Shown here: in pieces, positions 1 through 11,267 of the stretch
Layout of the letters: the number at the start of each line of letters is the position of its first letter
Numbering within the stretch: position 1 is the first letter of the stretch
Source of the DNA: Lytechinus pictus
Lineage: Eukaryota > Echinodermata > Echinoidea > Temnopleuroida > Toxopneustidae
Assembly (NCBI RefSeq): GCF_037042905.1
Contig: NC_087259.1
Span: 20,418,501-20,482,500, forward strand
Direction: 5' to 3'
Length of the DNA: 64,000 bases
Notes under the pieces: generated by a model
What the model saw: only the letters and a program-made list of their open reading frames with translations
What the model was told of the DNA's origin: nothing
Database searches by the model: none
Position numbers and translations under genes: made by a program

Positions 1-2244
1 CTTGAAACTGTAGAGAAATGAGATTCAATGTTGAACGATATATGATTAAAAAGAAGTAAACATTTTTTCCCCTTTGTTTTGTCAATCTGACCCCCCAAAA
101 ATATAAAATTTAGAAGAGAGATAGAGAGAAGAAGAAGTCCCACCACCAAGAATAAACTTAGACAAGGGGGGAAAGGGAAAGGAAAAGATGGAGTAAATGT
201 GATATTATTTTTAAACAATCTATTGCAAAATTAGCTTTTCTTATAGAAAGAGGGGGACAAATTTTGTTCACTCGCTCGCTTCAATCGCTTTCTTCTTTTT
301 TTTGACAGAAATTTTGCTCTATATATGCCATGATTGGCCCCTCAAAGTTTCTGGCTCATCATTCCATTGACATAAACCATTTGGATATGACAAAATTGGA
401 GACTGTTTTCAAGTTTACCAAATCTTTTCAGAATATCATTAAGACTTAAAACATTCTTGTTGGCCAAAGAAAATAATACAAGGAAAATCCTAATGGAATA
501 GAAATCAACCTTGTTATCGTTCTTTAGAGGTAGCTATGTTTAAAGTATGAAAATTGTTGTCAAAATTGCAGTCAGATGTAAAAATTATTCTTGTCATCAA
601 AGCACTATTATCTTGATCATGACCATTATTATTTACTGTCATTATCATCATATGATTACAACACATTACCATTACATAATGCTATTTTTCATAACTGTAT
701 TCTTTGTTTGAATTTCTTGATAATGGTGACAATTACAATTGATGACACTGCTAGTACACTTACTACTGCTGCTGCTACTGTTACTGGTGATTGGTAGTAT
801 TGACCATTAGTGTTATAAAAAAAAAAAAAAAAAAACAATTGAAACATTTATAATTACTTATTTAAAACAAATGAAAGTACAAAATACAAAATGCCTTGAA
901 AGCCTTGAAAATGCCTTAAAATTTCAAGGCTCATAATCCTCAAGGCCAAGGCCCTCTCAAGGCCAAGGCTTTGAATAAGTAGCTAGGCATTAAGGCGCCT
1001 TAAAAGGCGAAGGCCGAGCATCAAGGCACTACAACACTGATTAGTACTATAGACATTAATTAGATAGGTCCAGATTTGAGGTAAAGTTAATGCGCTAGCC
1101 TAAGCTAGCCCTACCCTAGCACATGTCTTGCCATTAATGGCAGCTAGTTTATTAAGTGTTTAAGAATTGGATATATATATATATATAGATCTAAGCCTAT
1201 AAGACCTATATGTAACTATGTAAGGGTACCGGTAATTTGACGATGTTAATTCATTCTGAGCAACGTGAATGCTTACGATCGGCACTGGTATGGTCGAGGC
1301 CAAGTCCACTGCGCATGCGTACTCTCAATCCGAAGACGCAAGTCATGAATATTCATATGTTGGTCCAGAACTCGGTGGGAAAAATAATTTCGCACCCGGG
1401 ACAGCAGTTCCGTCCTAAGTGCCGGAGCTGACGAAAAAATTGCGAATAAGCCGTTTGCCTAGATTCCCCGGTAGATTCCAAGACGAAAATGCTGTTTTGG
1501 TTCACAAATATCGACAAAGACTTCTTAGTGGTTCATTGTCAATATATAAGGGTATTTCACAAGACATTCTCTATATTCTTGAATTCGTCGTGCGCCGTGC
1601 AAGTGAAAACCCCCTTTTGAGTGATCAGACAGAAGACAGTTTGATTACCAACGTATTCACGGCCTAATCTGGGTGTAGGCCAATTTGGTATAGTATAAAG
1701 TATTGCGTAATCCATAAGGCTTTTGTTACATGCAGAGAACACAGGCCATTCCCTATTCTGATATTTTCCTTTAATTGGCTTCCTTTGCCAAATATGACAA
1801 TGTGGTCGCTTTTCTTTTCTCTTTTCCAGAGAGTGGCTTCTCCCGGGCCTCGTTTTTGTATTTACTGAATCCAGGGTCGAAGCTTTTTTGGAGGGCGTGG
1901 TTTTTCATAATTGCATCGGGAGTTAATTCTTGATATTCTCTTGGCCCTGATGCTCATCTGCACTCACCCCCCCCCCCCTATACCGCAAAGTGAACCTTCA
2001 TAGTATCATTCAGTCTGAATATGATTAATTAAATTCAATCCCATAACTCTCAAAACATTTATTTATGCTGCATCATGGCTTTGTGTTTCGTTTTTACCAT
2101 TAAACTATAATTTCGCCTTTTCCAACAGTGTCGGTGGCAAAATGAGACAAAACGGAGGGGGTTATTCCTATTCTTTAAGGGTTTGATGATGAATTGTTAT
2201 TACAAAAAAATCGAGCAAACCCAAAACTAATTACAATCCTATCA
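1..2244. other. Intergenic stretch, no gene recognised
   Basis: AT-rich sequence with a poly-A run near 817-835, CAT-like low complexity around 590-790 and C-tracts near 1968-1978. A short reading frame at 1419-1667 (82 codons) starts mid-sequence with no recognisable domain, promoter or splice context. I see no supportable gene. Confidence 0.5.
885..1028. repeat. AAGGC-rich interspersed palindromic repeat
   Basis: Short words such as CCTTGAAA, AAGGCC and GGCGCCTT recur in both orientations within about 140 bp, so the stretch can fold on itself. It looks like a low-complexity dispersed repeat. No coding potential is visible. Confidence 0.45.
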
Positions 2245-3583
2245 TATATAGTAGGGGAGAGAGATAGGGTTCCCATGCACCCGAATGATATATTTTTTTA
2301 ACCTACATTTTTGTAATCCGTAAGATGTGTAGTGAATGAATTTTGATGTTCCCAAAACGAAATATTGTCCCATGGGGTTCAAATTCAAGATGGCGTCCAA
2401 AATGGCCGCCATATTCATGGGATTTGGATTTTCGTACATAGATTCCGACACAAACATTCATTTGCCACAAAATTAGTGTCATATAAAAGATAAATAAATT
2501 TTCTACAAGTTGATACTATTCATGGGTGATGAAATGGTAATTCGGCTGAGATTTTAGTAAGAAAAGTGCAATTTTGAGATTTTTTTCCCAAAAATTAAAA
2601 AATTGCGAAATACATGATTTACCATAAATCTAAAGAAAATAAAGAAATCGCCTCAAAAATTTGTAGAAAACTTTCCTAATATACAATTATTAAGTGGACG
2701 AAATTCCAAATCGATGTCGTTTTTAGTCACAAACTTATTATGTCTCAAACTTGAAAATTCAATTTTCAGAAATTTAGCTTTTTTTTACTGCATATCGGAG
2801 ACTTGGATATATTAATGTATATTGTCACATTTTCAACCCAGAAAATGGAAATAGGCCTTAATAACATTCGAAATTATCTATTATTTTGTTGGTAGAATTT
2901 ACTACAATCCCTTTATTCTTCGATTTCAAGTCGGTTGATATAGTTTTTAAAAGAATTAAGACTTTTGGCCAAAATTTGTATGTTTTTGGTTTAAAAAATT
3001 GCACATGCACTGTTATTGATCAGATTTATTATGAATATCAGTAATAAATGCACAATCTCAACATTCGATATGAAAGATGATGTATCAACGAGAATATTGG
3101 CAGGCTTCATGCCACCATGAGTATCTTCATTTGCTTCAGATAGAAGGAAAAGATGCTGAATGTATTAAGCGATTTTGCGCTAAAGTGAAGCCAAAAAGCA
3201 ACGTCGGTGTGGCAGTCACACCTATGAAAACGATTGCAAAGTGATGAATGGTATGCCATTCAAATAATACAATAGCTCTGATCAGCCTTTCGCATCGATT
3301 GTGTTGGTATGACTAACACACCGTAATGTACAGTATATAATGTGCATGGTAATAGAAATGTATCTGATTCAGAAGGATGTAAAGGGAAAAAAGGTGTTTC
3401 TGTTACATCATAAAGAAATTTATTTATTGAAGTCTTTTGGAAACATTTATAAGACACACTAGCACTGCAGGTAATAGAGATGAAGTTCTGACATATCAAT
3501 ACATAACTGAAAGGAACATGTCAAAGCTACCCCCACTTCATCTGTATTTTGAATCTATGGCCTGTATTCCTAAATCAGGTCTG
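2245..3583 (+). repeat. Left arm of 1.3-kb inverted repeat
   Basis: Reverse complement of 7396-8705. The outer part carries two ATGGCGGCC-like words (near 2390-2410). The inner part carries a frame on the minus strand (3260-3499) that recurs almost unchanged on the plus strand of the right arm (7477-7755). This reflects arm identity and does not argue for a gene. Confidence 0.8.
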
Positions 3584-3593
3584 TCTTCGAACA

Positions 3594-4020
3594 CAAAATT
3601 AGTGTCATATGAAATATGAATAAATTTTCTACAAGTTGGTATTAATTATAGGTGATGAAAAGGTAATTCGGCTGATCTTAATAAGAAAAGTGCATTTTGA
3701 AATTGTTTTCCCCCCCAAAAAAAATTAGCAAAATACTTGATTTACCATATATCTAAGAAAAATAAAGGAATTGCCTTGAAACTTTCTAGAAAACTTTCCT
3801 AATATACAATTATTAAGAAATTGATTTTTTTACTGCATTTTACAGACTTAAATTACTATATTGTCATTATCTTTACCACCCCTTTTCACCACATTGATAA
3901 GTTTTTCTAACCTTCACCTTTTCAATCCTGGAGTCGTATACTAAATGAATTTATTTTGATGTTCTGAAAACTTGAATATTGTCCCTTGGCCGCCACTTTG
4001 ACGGCCATCTTGGATTCTGA
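3594..4020 (+). repeat. Diverged second copy of arm sequence, direct orientation
   Basis: From 3594 the sequence again reads ACAAAATTAGTGTCATA, as at 2468 in the left arm, and follows it through the TAATATACAATTATTAAG block (3799-3816, compare 2678-2695). A later part (3955-4010) resembles 2339-2410. Indels and substitutions are far more numerous than between the two arms, so this copy is older. Confidence 0.65.
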
Positions 4021-4599
4021 CAAAAGAACTCTTACAAATATTTTGAGGGTATTCCTAGTATGAGAAATTAATTGAGTGGGTTATCTTTATTCTTACAATT
4101 TAAATCAAACAATTCTGATACATTAAAGTGCCAAAAACGACAAAAACCTCTTTCTGTTGACCAATGTAAAGAAGGGAAGGCATTTTTGGAACATTGAGAT
4201 GTGTATGGCTGTGTTATTAATCTATTTAATATTTTCAAAAGTAGAAAATGTGGTGACGAATCTGTACCACGGAAAAGGCCTCCTGTAAATTGCATTTTAC
4301 AACTTCCAACAATTAACTTATATCATGTCAAAATGCAAGCTTTATGGTTCTTAGGGAGGACTTTGACAAACAGACAGTCAATCTTAGAAGTCATTGGCAG
4401 GCTCATGTGCTACATTTGAGCGATCTTTTTTAGCTAAAACTTTGTGCCAATGTGATCTTGAAAGATATATTCCTGATCCAGAAGTTGTAAACTTTGGACT
4501 GGAAAAGCAATTTTGATTGCTGCAAAATTCAAGAGAATTTTATTCTCTTTGAGAAAAAAAAAAGGAATTTTCTTGGTTGCCATCCTGGCAACCATGATG

Positions 4600-7221
4600 G
4601 CAGTTTTGGTTGTCAACGTCACCCGGGCGACCGCTAATTTCGATTCCTGCTTTGGAGTGGGGATGGTGGATGGAATTTCCCTCACGTGTGATACGTTCCT
4701 TCTCAAGATTCCTCCGTTTGGCTTTGATACTTCGTAAGACCTAGGTTCCTCACAGACTTTGGATGCTTTAGCTAGTATCCAAGTGTGTTATCTTGGATGT
4801 ATAACTCTCACTGGCTGTCCTACATGCAGAGGTGGTAGATCAGAACTTGCATGTCGATAATGCACTTCCTTCACCTTGCCTTGCCTATTCAAGAGAAAAT
4901 CAGTGGCAGTAGAATCTCTCGAGAAATAGTGACTTGATAATGTGGTTCTGATGGGTCTACCAAATAACATTTCTGCTGGTGATCTAAAGTAACTTTCGAC
5001 TGGTGTTGCTCTCAGGTTCATTATTGCTAGTTGACTGTTTTGGCCAGTCTGAGAACATTTTGTCAACAGATTCTTGACTGTACGACCCATCCTCTGAGCT
5101 AATCCGTTTGATCTTGGATAGTGTGGAGAAGAAGTAATGTGCTTGATATTCCACTTCTTTTTTTTCTGCTGCCTTGCTTGATGTTTCTGGCATGTTTCAC
5201 TCTGCTTTATCAACTGGTCGATGTCCTCGTTGATGTTTGACAAGAACACTGTCTCACGAGCAAGTCAGCTGGTACTTTCGATTCCCATGTGTCCTAGGTG
5301 AAGCTGTCCAAGGATATCATTCCTCAGTGACTTCGGTACGATGACTTGACTTCCCGTGAAGAGTATTCCATGTGATAATCCGATGTTATCTCTATACGAC
5401 CAATACTGCATAAGGGATTTCAATAACTCTTGGATTGTTTCAGGCCAACTCTTAGTAACTATCTGCCATAATGATCTAGGTATTGGATCATTAGCTGTTT
5501 CTCTCTGAAGTTCTGTCCTCTTGTGTTTTCCGAAGAGTAATAAGTCGATCGCATATGCAAATCTTTTTCCTAAGAGCAGATGGATTTAACTCTGACACCT
5601 AACGGTACATCGCATGCTTCCTTGGGATTACAAAGTCAACTCAATGAATCGGAAAGAATCATGTTGTTTCCAGGTCGGTAATTGACTTGAAACCTGTATC
5701 CTTGGACTTTGATTAAAAGCGATCGCTGTAGATGCGGCAGTGCACTTGTAAGAATTTTTTCCATACAATTTCCAGTGGTCTGTAATTGATTATGACTGTG
5801 AATTCCTTCTCGAACTGATATTACAGAAGCGTTTGATACCAGACATTAGGACTAAGATTTCCCTCCATGTTTGAGTAGTTGGACTGTGCAGTGGAAAGAC
5901 TTTGGATGCAAACGCAGCAGGTAACCATCCTGAAGCAAGGCATGCTCCTAGATCTTTCATTGATGTATCCATCTCGACAGGCCTCTCTCTCTGGGTCATA
6001 GAACTATAGGCATGCACCTGATGATAATGCACATTTCAGGCTGTTCAAGGAATGTTCATGATCATCGTCCCAGATGAACGGTACTTCCTTGTGGAGAAGT
6101 TATCGAAGTGGTGCTGACATTTCCCACAAATTAGGAATATATGCTGCTAGGTATTTGAACAATGTTAGGCCTTTCTGAACATCATCCTCTTCGTCCTTGG
6201 GTAATAGTACTTGGGTAATGTGTTGGCTTCTACCTTGCTAGGATCTGAGTAGATATCTGATCTAGTGCACTTGGAGCCAAAGAAGTTGATAGCTTCTTTC
6301 TTGATTGTGCACTTGGAGCTGTTGAACACTGAGCCTTCTTGCTTTGCCGTCTCCATGAACAAGTACCGATTCTTGTCGTGTTCCTCCACGTTGATCTTGT
6401 CCTTCAATTAATGTGCTGCACTTGCGTGGTGCGTCTATGGTAGGTTTAGCGATGTCCTTGACATGAAACATCGTTTTTTCCTTTGAAACTACCAATAGCA
6501 TCGAACTGCTCTGGAAATGCTTGTTCGAGATCCTCATCACTTGTGATAAGTATTTGTTCAGGTTTAGGGTTAGGTGTTGGTGTGTCATAATTGTACATTG
6601 TGATAATTCCAAGGTCAGTGCAACCTAACAACCCAATGATAGCTGAAACCTTGACATCTGGTACATAGAATGTCTATGTTTTGGACTGTAACATTTTATG
6701 TCAAATTAGTGTACCTTTACATTTAATTGGAATCTCACCATAAGCTTCAAGTTTTACTGGTGTTTGTTTCACTAATGATTCCCACTTTGAACTTTATATT
6801 TCCTTGGCGTACGGACTATGATAGTGTTAGTACTTGCACTTGAGTCAACTCTTAGGTAGAGCTTATGTTGACCGGCTCTGTGGGCATATGTAAATGTTAG
6901 CAAATGCTACTGTGCCTTCTGAATTTACAACTGTGTTTGGTCCATTGGTATGTATTATGTCAAATTATGCAAAGTTGGATAGACTGCCTTTAGACTGATA
7001 ATGATCAGGATCTGTGATAGTATCGTGTGCTGTGTCCATTTCGCTGATTGGTTAGTTCTTTCGACGTTTTGATTTTGATCGTGATTTCTTTTGTTTTGGT
7101 AAACGACCATCACATACCATGTCAGATCTTCGGTCCTCTGAACTACGTTATGGTTTTTAACAATGATTACTTTTTGACTGTCGACAGAATTACCCCCAAT
7201 GATTTTTACCGTGGAGAGCAA
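4600..7221 (-). pseudogene. Decayed Ty3/Gypsy retrotransposon pol (protease, RT/RNase H, integrase)
   Basis: Read on the minus strand, the pieces come in Gypsy pol order. A protease-like stretch with a VPDVKVSAIIGLLGCTDLG-type motif lies near 6600-6650. An RT entry (QAFPEQFDAIGSF) is near 6500 and an RT connection (FFGSKCTRSDIYSDPSKVEA) near 6220-6290. An RNase H start (KDLGACLASGWLPAAFASK) lies near 5890-5960. An integrase zinc-finger tail (CQKHQARQQ) is near 5170, then ITSSPHYPRSNGLAQRM near 5090-5140. A C-terminal chromo-less tail (RRNVSHVRE) is near 4690. It is clearly dead: there are several frameshifts and stops, the RT palm is missing, and the integrase core between the zinc finger and the last catalytic block is deleted. 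The residue at the usual catalytic Glu position reads Gln. No gag and no LTR pair were seen. Confidence 0.85.
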
Positions 7222-7395
7222 ATTCCATTAATATTGACCCCCAAATGGTTCATAGTTGTCTGAGAATGATAATTGAGGTTTTTTCCTTCATTATGAAAGC
7301 AAATGGAACAGAGTTGTAAACATAAGAGATATACAATAAACAGAATATTGGCTCTTCATAAATTTAGAAAAGAGTTAGAACGTGTTGGAAAATAA

Positions 7396-8705
7396 ACCTG
7401 ATTTTTGAATACAGGCCATAGATTCAAAATACAGATAAGGTGGGGGTAGCTTTGACATGTTCCTTTCAGTTATGTATTGATATGTCAGAACTTCATCTCT
7501 ATTACCTGCAGTGCTAGTGTATCTTATAAATGTTTCCAAAAGACTTCAATAAATAAATTTCTTTATGATGTAACAGAAACACCTTTTTTCCCTTTACATC
7601 CTTCTGAATCAGATACATTTCTATTACCATGTACATTCTATACTGTACATTACGGTTTGTTAGTCATACCAACACAATCGATGCGAAAGGCTGATCAGAG
7701 CTATTGTATTATATTGAATGGCATACCATTCATCACTTTGCAATCGTTTTCATAGGTGTGACTGCCACACCGACGTTGCTTTTTGGCCTCACTTTAGCGC
7801 AAAATCGCTTAATACATTCAGCATCTTTTCCTTCTATCTGAAGCAAATGAAGATACTCATGGTGGCATGAAGCCTGCCAATATTCTCGTTGATACATCAT
7901 CTTTCATATCGAATGTTGAGATTGTGCATTTATTACTGATATTCATAATAAATCTGATCAATAACAGTGCATGTGCAATTTTTTTTACCAAAAAACACAA
8001 ATTTTGGCCAAAAGTCTTAATTCTTTTAAAAACTATATCAACCGACTTGAAATCGAAGAATAAAGGGATTGTAGTAAATTCTACCAACAAAATAATAGAT
8101 AATTTCGCATTTTATTAAGGCCTATTTCCATTTTCTGGGTTGAAAATGTGACAATATACATTAATATATCCAAGTCTCCGATATGCAGTAAAAAAAGCTA
8201 AATTTCTGAAAATTGAATTTTCAAGTTTGAGACATAATAAGTTTGTGACTAATAATGATATCAATTTGGAATTTCGTCCACTTAATAATTGTACATTAGG
8301 AAAGTTTTCTAGAAATTTTCGAGGCGATTTCTTTATTTTCTTTAGATTTATGATAAATCATGTATTTCACAAATTTTCAATTTTTTGGAAAAAATTCTCA
8401 AAATTGTACTTTTCTTATTAAAATCTCAGCCGAATTACCATTTCATCACCCATGAATAGTATCAACTTGTAGAAAATTTATTTATCTTTCATATGACACT
8501 AATTTTGTGGCAAATGAATGTTTGTGTCGGAATCTATGTACGAAAATCCAAATCCCATGAATATGGCGGCCATCTTGAATTTGAACCCCATGGGACAATA
8601 TTTCGTTTTGGGAACATCAAAATTCATTCAATAAACATCTTAAGGATTACAAAAATGTAGGTTAAAAAAATATATCATTCGGGTGCATGGGAACCCTACC
8701 TCCCT
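7396..8705 (-). repeat. Right arm of 1.3-kb inverted repeat
   Basis: Reverse complement of 2245-3583. Differences are mostly single substitutions and short A-run changes. The plus-strand frames at 7477-7755 and 7867-8118 in this arm have counterparts on the minus strand of the left arm, and neither resembles a known protein. Confidence 0.8.
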
Positions 8706-8984
8706 ACCAGACTAATAGGTTAACCATGTAAAATAGGAGTTGGACATGTCAGAAGGAGGGGTTCTAGTCTCCACCCATTTATGTTAGCTGGTAAAGTGTG
8801 CAATCCCATTTCCTTTGATAGAATACTCGTATGTCATTCATGCTATTGGAATCACGTTTGTTTCCCTGATTACACAACCATTTTCATATTTCAAAAAATA
8901 TCCACACACACACACAAAACATCATCATCACTACTATACCATATAGTACCATCGAACCATATAAACCAAGACGTAACATTCGAT

Positions 8985-9395
8985 CATCCTCACAACATCT
9001 TCTCACTGTTCCTTCCACAAATACAAATACGTATGGTCAAAGAGCCCTTTCTTTATCTGCCCCTGTACTCTGGAATTCTCTACCATGAAATATAAGAACT
9101 GCACCATCCTTCCCCATCTTTAAATCAATGCTCAAAACTCACTTATTTTCAAAATAGTCTTTTTATAATATTAAATATATTATGTTGTTAAATATTGTAA
9201 GTTTTCATTTCATTAGTGATGTAACTTGATGTATTGATTTAATTTGTTCTAATTTGTATTAAGTATTTTAGGATTAAGGTTTATTGTATAATTCAGATAA
9301 GATTTAATGTATTAGTTATTAAATATATTTTGTAAAGCGCATAGAGAGTCTTGGACTACTATGCGCTATATAAATTTCAAATATTATTATTATTA
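8985..9395 (+). mobile_element. Truncated non-LTR retrotransposon (LINE), 3' end
   Basis: Translation from 9029 to 9157 gives TYGQRALSLSAPVLWNSLP, a stop, NIRTAPSFPIFKSMLKTHLF and a final stop. This is the C-terminal tail typical of CR1/L2-like non-LTR reverse transcriptases. About 180 bp of AT-rich 3' UTR follow, then a small stem (AAGCGCATAGAG ... CTATGCGCTATA, 9336-9372) and an ATT microsatellite tail (about 9380-9396). The 5' part of the element is absent. The in-frame TGA at the LP-NIR junction shows that it is dead. Confidence 0.75.
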
Positions 9396-9443
9396 TACCA
9401 CCGGGAAGATCACAGACACAATAATCATGATTATCATTAGGGG

Positions 9444-9535
9444 ATGCTACGGTCATTTACGAACACCGTACGAACGATTTATTGCTATGTATATGGTTCG
9501 TACGGCGATCGTAGAGGTATTTGTGACCGTAGCAT
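9444..9535. repeat. Short imperfect hairpin repeat
   Basis: ATGCTACGGTCA (9444-9455) pairs with TGACCGTAGCAT (9524-9535), and inside this GTACGAAC pairs with GTTCGTAC. The arms are about 35 bp. It may be a minimal MITE or a dispersed palindrome. Confidence 0.6.
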
Positions 9536-9589
9536 TATGATGAACACAGGCACTTTATTTTCATCTGTATTTCCTTCCTCAATACTCGT

Positions 9590-9990
9590 CACCATTATCA
9601 TAATTACCACGATCATCGCCACCACCATCATCGTCAGCATAATTATCAACACCATTAGTCATAAACCCTCCTCATCATCACCATTACGATAATCACCATC
9701 ATTCTTATCATCATCATCATATCGTAAATAGTCATCATCATTGTCATCCTTATAGGATAATCACCATCCATGTATCATCATCACCACCACCACCAAAACC
9801 ACGAACATCACCTTAACATCACCAAGATCGTGGTAATCATCATCGTCGACGTCATCACCATCACAATCAGTCAACATCATGTAGCCTATCATGATAAAAC
9901 AATTCCAGTGCTATCTTCACAACCATCCCGTGCCATTGATTAATCATCATAAACATCATCATCATCATCATCACCACCACCTGACCACTT
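9590..9990. repeat. CAT/ATC-rich low-complexity tract
   Basis: Degenerate ATC, CAT and CAC triplets dominate for about 400 bp, with the purest run near 9955-9980. Reading frames here are artefacts, for example a histidine-rich one at 9891-10076. Confidence 0.75.
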
Positions 9991-10916
9991 CCATCGTCAT
10001 CAATATTTTCATCACTATCGACAGGAGCTTATTCAGCAGAATAAACCTGCCAAAGTCGCTCCAAAAAGCACGATAACTCATTCATATTCAGTCAGTGACA
10101 ATTAGTTTGGAATTTCAAATTCATAAAAATGACAGGTAAAAATGTCGTATAGTTATTTTGGATATGTATTATTTTGCATAACATTGATACCATGACATTC
10201 AAATGAGCATTAACACTTGATTTTTTTTTACATTATGTAAAACAAATATGTAAAAACAGTTTGGATATTTTCTTTTTGGGGCAACTTCAATGCGCTTATG
10301 TAATTCGATCCGCCGACACCATAATTTGAATGTGTCCGTCCCGTACTTTTTTTTATAGCATATAGTTTTGTGAAAATTTGTTTGTTCTTTCGCCTGTACC
10401 CGTTTTCAAGGCGCCTATACCATCTATACAGTATATCATTTAATCTCAAATTAAAACCATTCAAAACTATCAAAGTACATGTTTCTAGTATGAGTTAAAT
10501 CATTATTCTATTGTGGAATTGACCTATTATAATTATTGTATATTAACCAGAATTTTATTTTATATTACTCGAACAAATTTTCAAAAATTTATTAAACTTC
10601 CCAACAATTTAGTTTTGACAAAAACTGTGTATGCATAATATCAATTTGATCATAAAACATATAACTCTATTCAGCAGAATTTGTATAAAAATAACATCAA
10701 TATCATATTAATTGCCGATTTAACGGCGATGTATTAAAATAAATAGTTTCTTCTTATTTACAAAATAAGACTTGATCGTTACGATTTCCTTTCTTGGAGA
10801 ATCGTCCGTATGTAGTACTGATAAAATGTTTTTTAATATTCAACTTTCGGATAGTTCTTGTTATCCTGATCTCCCAAGGGCGATAGACCTTCGAATAAAT
10901 CTTTTCGACGACCATA
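9991..10916. other. Intergenic stretch, nothing recognised
   Basis: AT-rich sequence with several possible polyadenylation words in both orientations. Some could serve the minus-strand gene upstream of them, for example TTTAAT at about 10830, which reads ATTAAA on the minus strand. No gene or element recognised. Confidence 0.4.
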
Positions 10917-11095
10917 ATGAACGATGTCATCGTCGTTGGCATGAAACCGAAGTTGAGTTGTAGACCAAAGTTCTTGTTATCAACCTCTCTCAAAATCGAT
11001 GTCGGAGTTCATAGCTAGGTCGAGGTCGGCTTTCGAGTAAAACGATGTCATCGTCGTTGGCACGATTCCGATGTCATCGTCGTTGGCATGAAACC
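10917..11095. repeat. Short repeat, GATGTCATCGTCGTTGGCA units
   Basis: The word GATGTCATCGTCGTTGGCA occurs at about 10923, 11044 and 11070, and the last two are adjacent. It overlaps the 3' region of the minus-strand gene, where alternative frames read repeated MTSxSCQRR or FMPTTM. Confidence 0.6.
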
Positions 11096-11186
11096 GATGT
11101 CATCTGTATTGACATGACACCGACGTTGAGTTGTAGAATGAGAGGTGTTTCCAAGACTTGGATGATCATCATATTTCGGGAGAGGA

Positions 11187-11267
11187 CTATCTTGTTTGTG
11201 ATTGCGAAGAAGCTTGCCATCTTCGGCAATGTCTTGGAGAGTAAGGCAATTCTTCCATGCCATTCCC
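11187..11267 (-). CDS. Probable last exon of small membrane protein gene
   Basis: A pyrimidine-rich tract and CTCCAG acceptor precede 11267. Continuing in phase 0 gives 26 residues (start GNGMEELPYSPRHCRRWQ) and a stop ending at 11187. A second frame of the same exon stays open to 11048 and ends in the repeat region, but it needs a 2-nt carry-over that exon 2 does not supply. cDNA would settle this. Confidence 0.4.
   Translation of the reverse strand, partial: GNGMEELPYSPRHCRRWQASSQSQTR

Larger units (their letters stand above)
2245..8705. mobile_element. Long inverted-repeat (fold-back type) unit with nested Gypsy remains
   Basis: The sequence from about 2245 to 3583 returns as its reverse complement from about 8705 down to 7396, giving two arms of roughly 1.3 kb around a 3.8-kb centre. 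The arms match at nearly every position where I aligned them by eye. Both outer ends share the word TAGGGTTCCCATGCACCC just inside the boundary (2266-2283 on the left; reverse complement on the right). The centre holds a second, diverged copy of part of the arm and a broken minus-strand Ty3/Gypsy pol. I could not define a target-site duplication. A fold-back or long-TIR DNA element that received a retroelement, or an inverted segmental duplication, would both fit. Confidence 0.75.

Noticed and set aside
3260..3499. Minus-strand frame nearly identical to the plus-strand frame at 7477-7755
   Set aside because: The match is explained by the two inverted-repeat arms. There is no domain, and DNA outside the frame is equally conserved.
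4201..4740. Plus-strand frames (72 and 74 codons) next to the Gypsy remains
   Set aside because: The first resembles a repeat-borne fragment I cannot name. The second is antisense to the pol C-terminal tail. No start or splice context.
9891..10076. Histidine-rich small protein
   Set aside because: Direct translation of the CAT/CAC low-complexity tract.
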